A program made the translations under genes and the position numbers. Shown piece by piece: positions 34,146 through 34,456 of a stretch of DNA of 34,456 bases; the first letter of the stretch is position 1, and each line of letters begins with the position of its first letter. A model generated the notes under the pieces. It had not been told where the DNA came from. It saw nothing but the letters and a program-made list of their open reading frames with translations, and made no database searches. Location of the stretch: contig JAIXKT010000051.1 in assembly GCA_026932145.1 (NCBI GenBank), forward strand, positions 1 through 34,456, in the 5' to 3' direction. This stretch comes from Bacteroidia bacterium (lineage in GTDB: Bacteria; Bacteroidota; Bacteroidia; J057; JAIXKT01).

Positions 34146-34361
34146 TTAGAAAGAAGTGCCTTTTATTTTCTTAATCAAATTACTATCTCTTTCATAACGC
34201 ATATGAACAGCAAGTTTAGTTTGTCCTTCGATAGAAACAGGCTCAAATTCCTCTTGTATTTCAATGCTTTTTCTGGTTTCTATTTCATTTTTTGGTTTGT
34301 ATAGTTTTAAAATGTTCCCATGAGTGCGTTGCATAACCTCTAAATCTTTAAAAAACCCCAA
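34146..34361 (-). pseudogene. N-terminal piece of the frameshifted HNH endonuclease gene
   Basis: The reading frame of 71 residues ends in VHMRYERDSNLIKKIKGTSF, and RERDxxLxxxxK is the conserved helix that comes directly before the CEVCG block in intact HNH proteins. A one-base deletion in the A-run after ATTAAGAAAAT shifts the frame to a premature TAA. The start is TTG at 34361, preceded by GGGAG at a good distance, one of the few Shine-Dalgarno-like sites in the window; an ATG at 34334 (MQRTHGN) is the alternative. An intact gene would encode about 150 residues. Confidence 0.6.
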
Positions 34362-34390
34362 ATTTTCTCCCGTTCAAAATAAATTTTGAT

Positions 34391-34412
34391 TTTTTGGGGA
34401 GTTTTTGGGGAG
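34391..34412. repeat. two tandem copies of an 11-bp unit
   Basis: TTTTTGGGGAG is repeated twice without a gap and followed by a T-run, 30 bp upstream of the HNH gene start. On the coding strand the unit reads CTCCCCAAAAA. It may be a slippage product or a protein site. Confidence 0.45.
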
Positions 34413-34417
34413 TTTTT

Positions 34418-34456
34418 TTACATTTTACGTCTTTTTTTGTGGGTGTGGGGTTTCAT
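34418..34456 (-). CDS. short basic reading frame at the window edge (partial?)
   Basis: The minus strand is open from the window edge to a TAA at 34418-34420 and reads MKPHTHKKRRKM. The ATG coincides with the last base of the window, so this may be the tail of a longer gene. The Lys/Arg-rich end is protein-like, but 12 residues prove nothing. Confidence 0.2.
   Translation of the reverse strand: MKPHTHKKRRKM

Noticed and set aside
1-34456. CRISPR array, tRNA or rRNA genes, intact insertion sequence
   Set aside because: No regularly spaced repeats, no cloverleaf-like segments and no transposase reading frames were seen on either strand.

Overview
This window comes from a Gram-negative bacterium that is almost certainly a member of the Bacteroidota. 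The evidence is a complete alternative complex III operon (actABCDEF), a long tail-specific protease, a DUF1573 protein, an ADP-heptose epimerase, AT-rich spacers, almost no Shine-Dalgarno sequences, and several promoters of the Bacteroidota type (TTTG about 19-20 bp before TAnnTTTG). The cell looks respiratory and rich in c-type cytochromes, yet it also carries an oxygen-sensitive glycyl radical enzyme.

Layout. 1-51: possible tail of an upstream gene. 212-6784: tightly packed plus-strand operon of six genes: a di-heme c4-like lipoprotein, a MauG/cytochrome c peroxidase-like lipoprotein, a beta-helix protein fused to cytochrome c, a divergent PLP enzyme, a Tat-exported gluconate-dehydrogenase-subunit-3-like protein, and a GMC flavoprotein. 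6965-9040: tail-specific protease, whose stop abuts the stop of convergent aroC (9041-10126). 10265-13561: glycyl radical enzyme and its activase. 13727-15766: methylmalonyl-CoA mutase large chain. 15856-17691: folP and the heptose epimerase rfaD. 17732-20805: M16 peptidase and an ABC exporter on the plus strand. 20845-22347: unrecognised TPR-like protein. 22425-30703: act operon, ended by a clear hairpin terminator. 30927-32756: Rrf2-type regulator and dGTPase. 32757-33229: gene-free but densely structured spacer. 33230-33748: DUF1573 protein. 33902-34361: frameshifted HNH endonuclease gene next to a perfect 22-bp inverted repeat.

How the genes fit together. Alternative complex III oxidises menaquinol and passes electrons to periplasmic cytochrome c; no terminal oxidase lies in the window. 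The first operon looks like a periplasmic oxidation module: a flavoprotein and its Tat-exported partner would feed electrons to soluble or anchored cytochromes. Its substrate is unknown, and its beta-helix-cytochrome fusion and embedded PLP enzyme are unusual. It is the best candidate here for an undescribed system. The glycyl radical pair is the second: its fold and catalytic residues are clear, but its substrate cannot be assigned from sequence alone.
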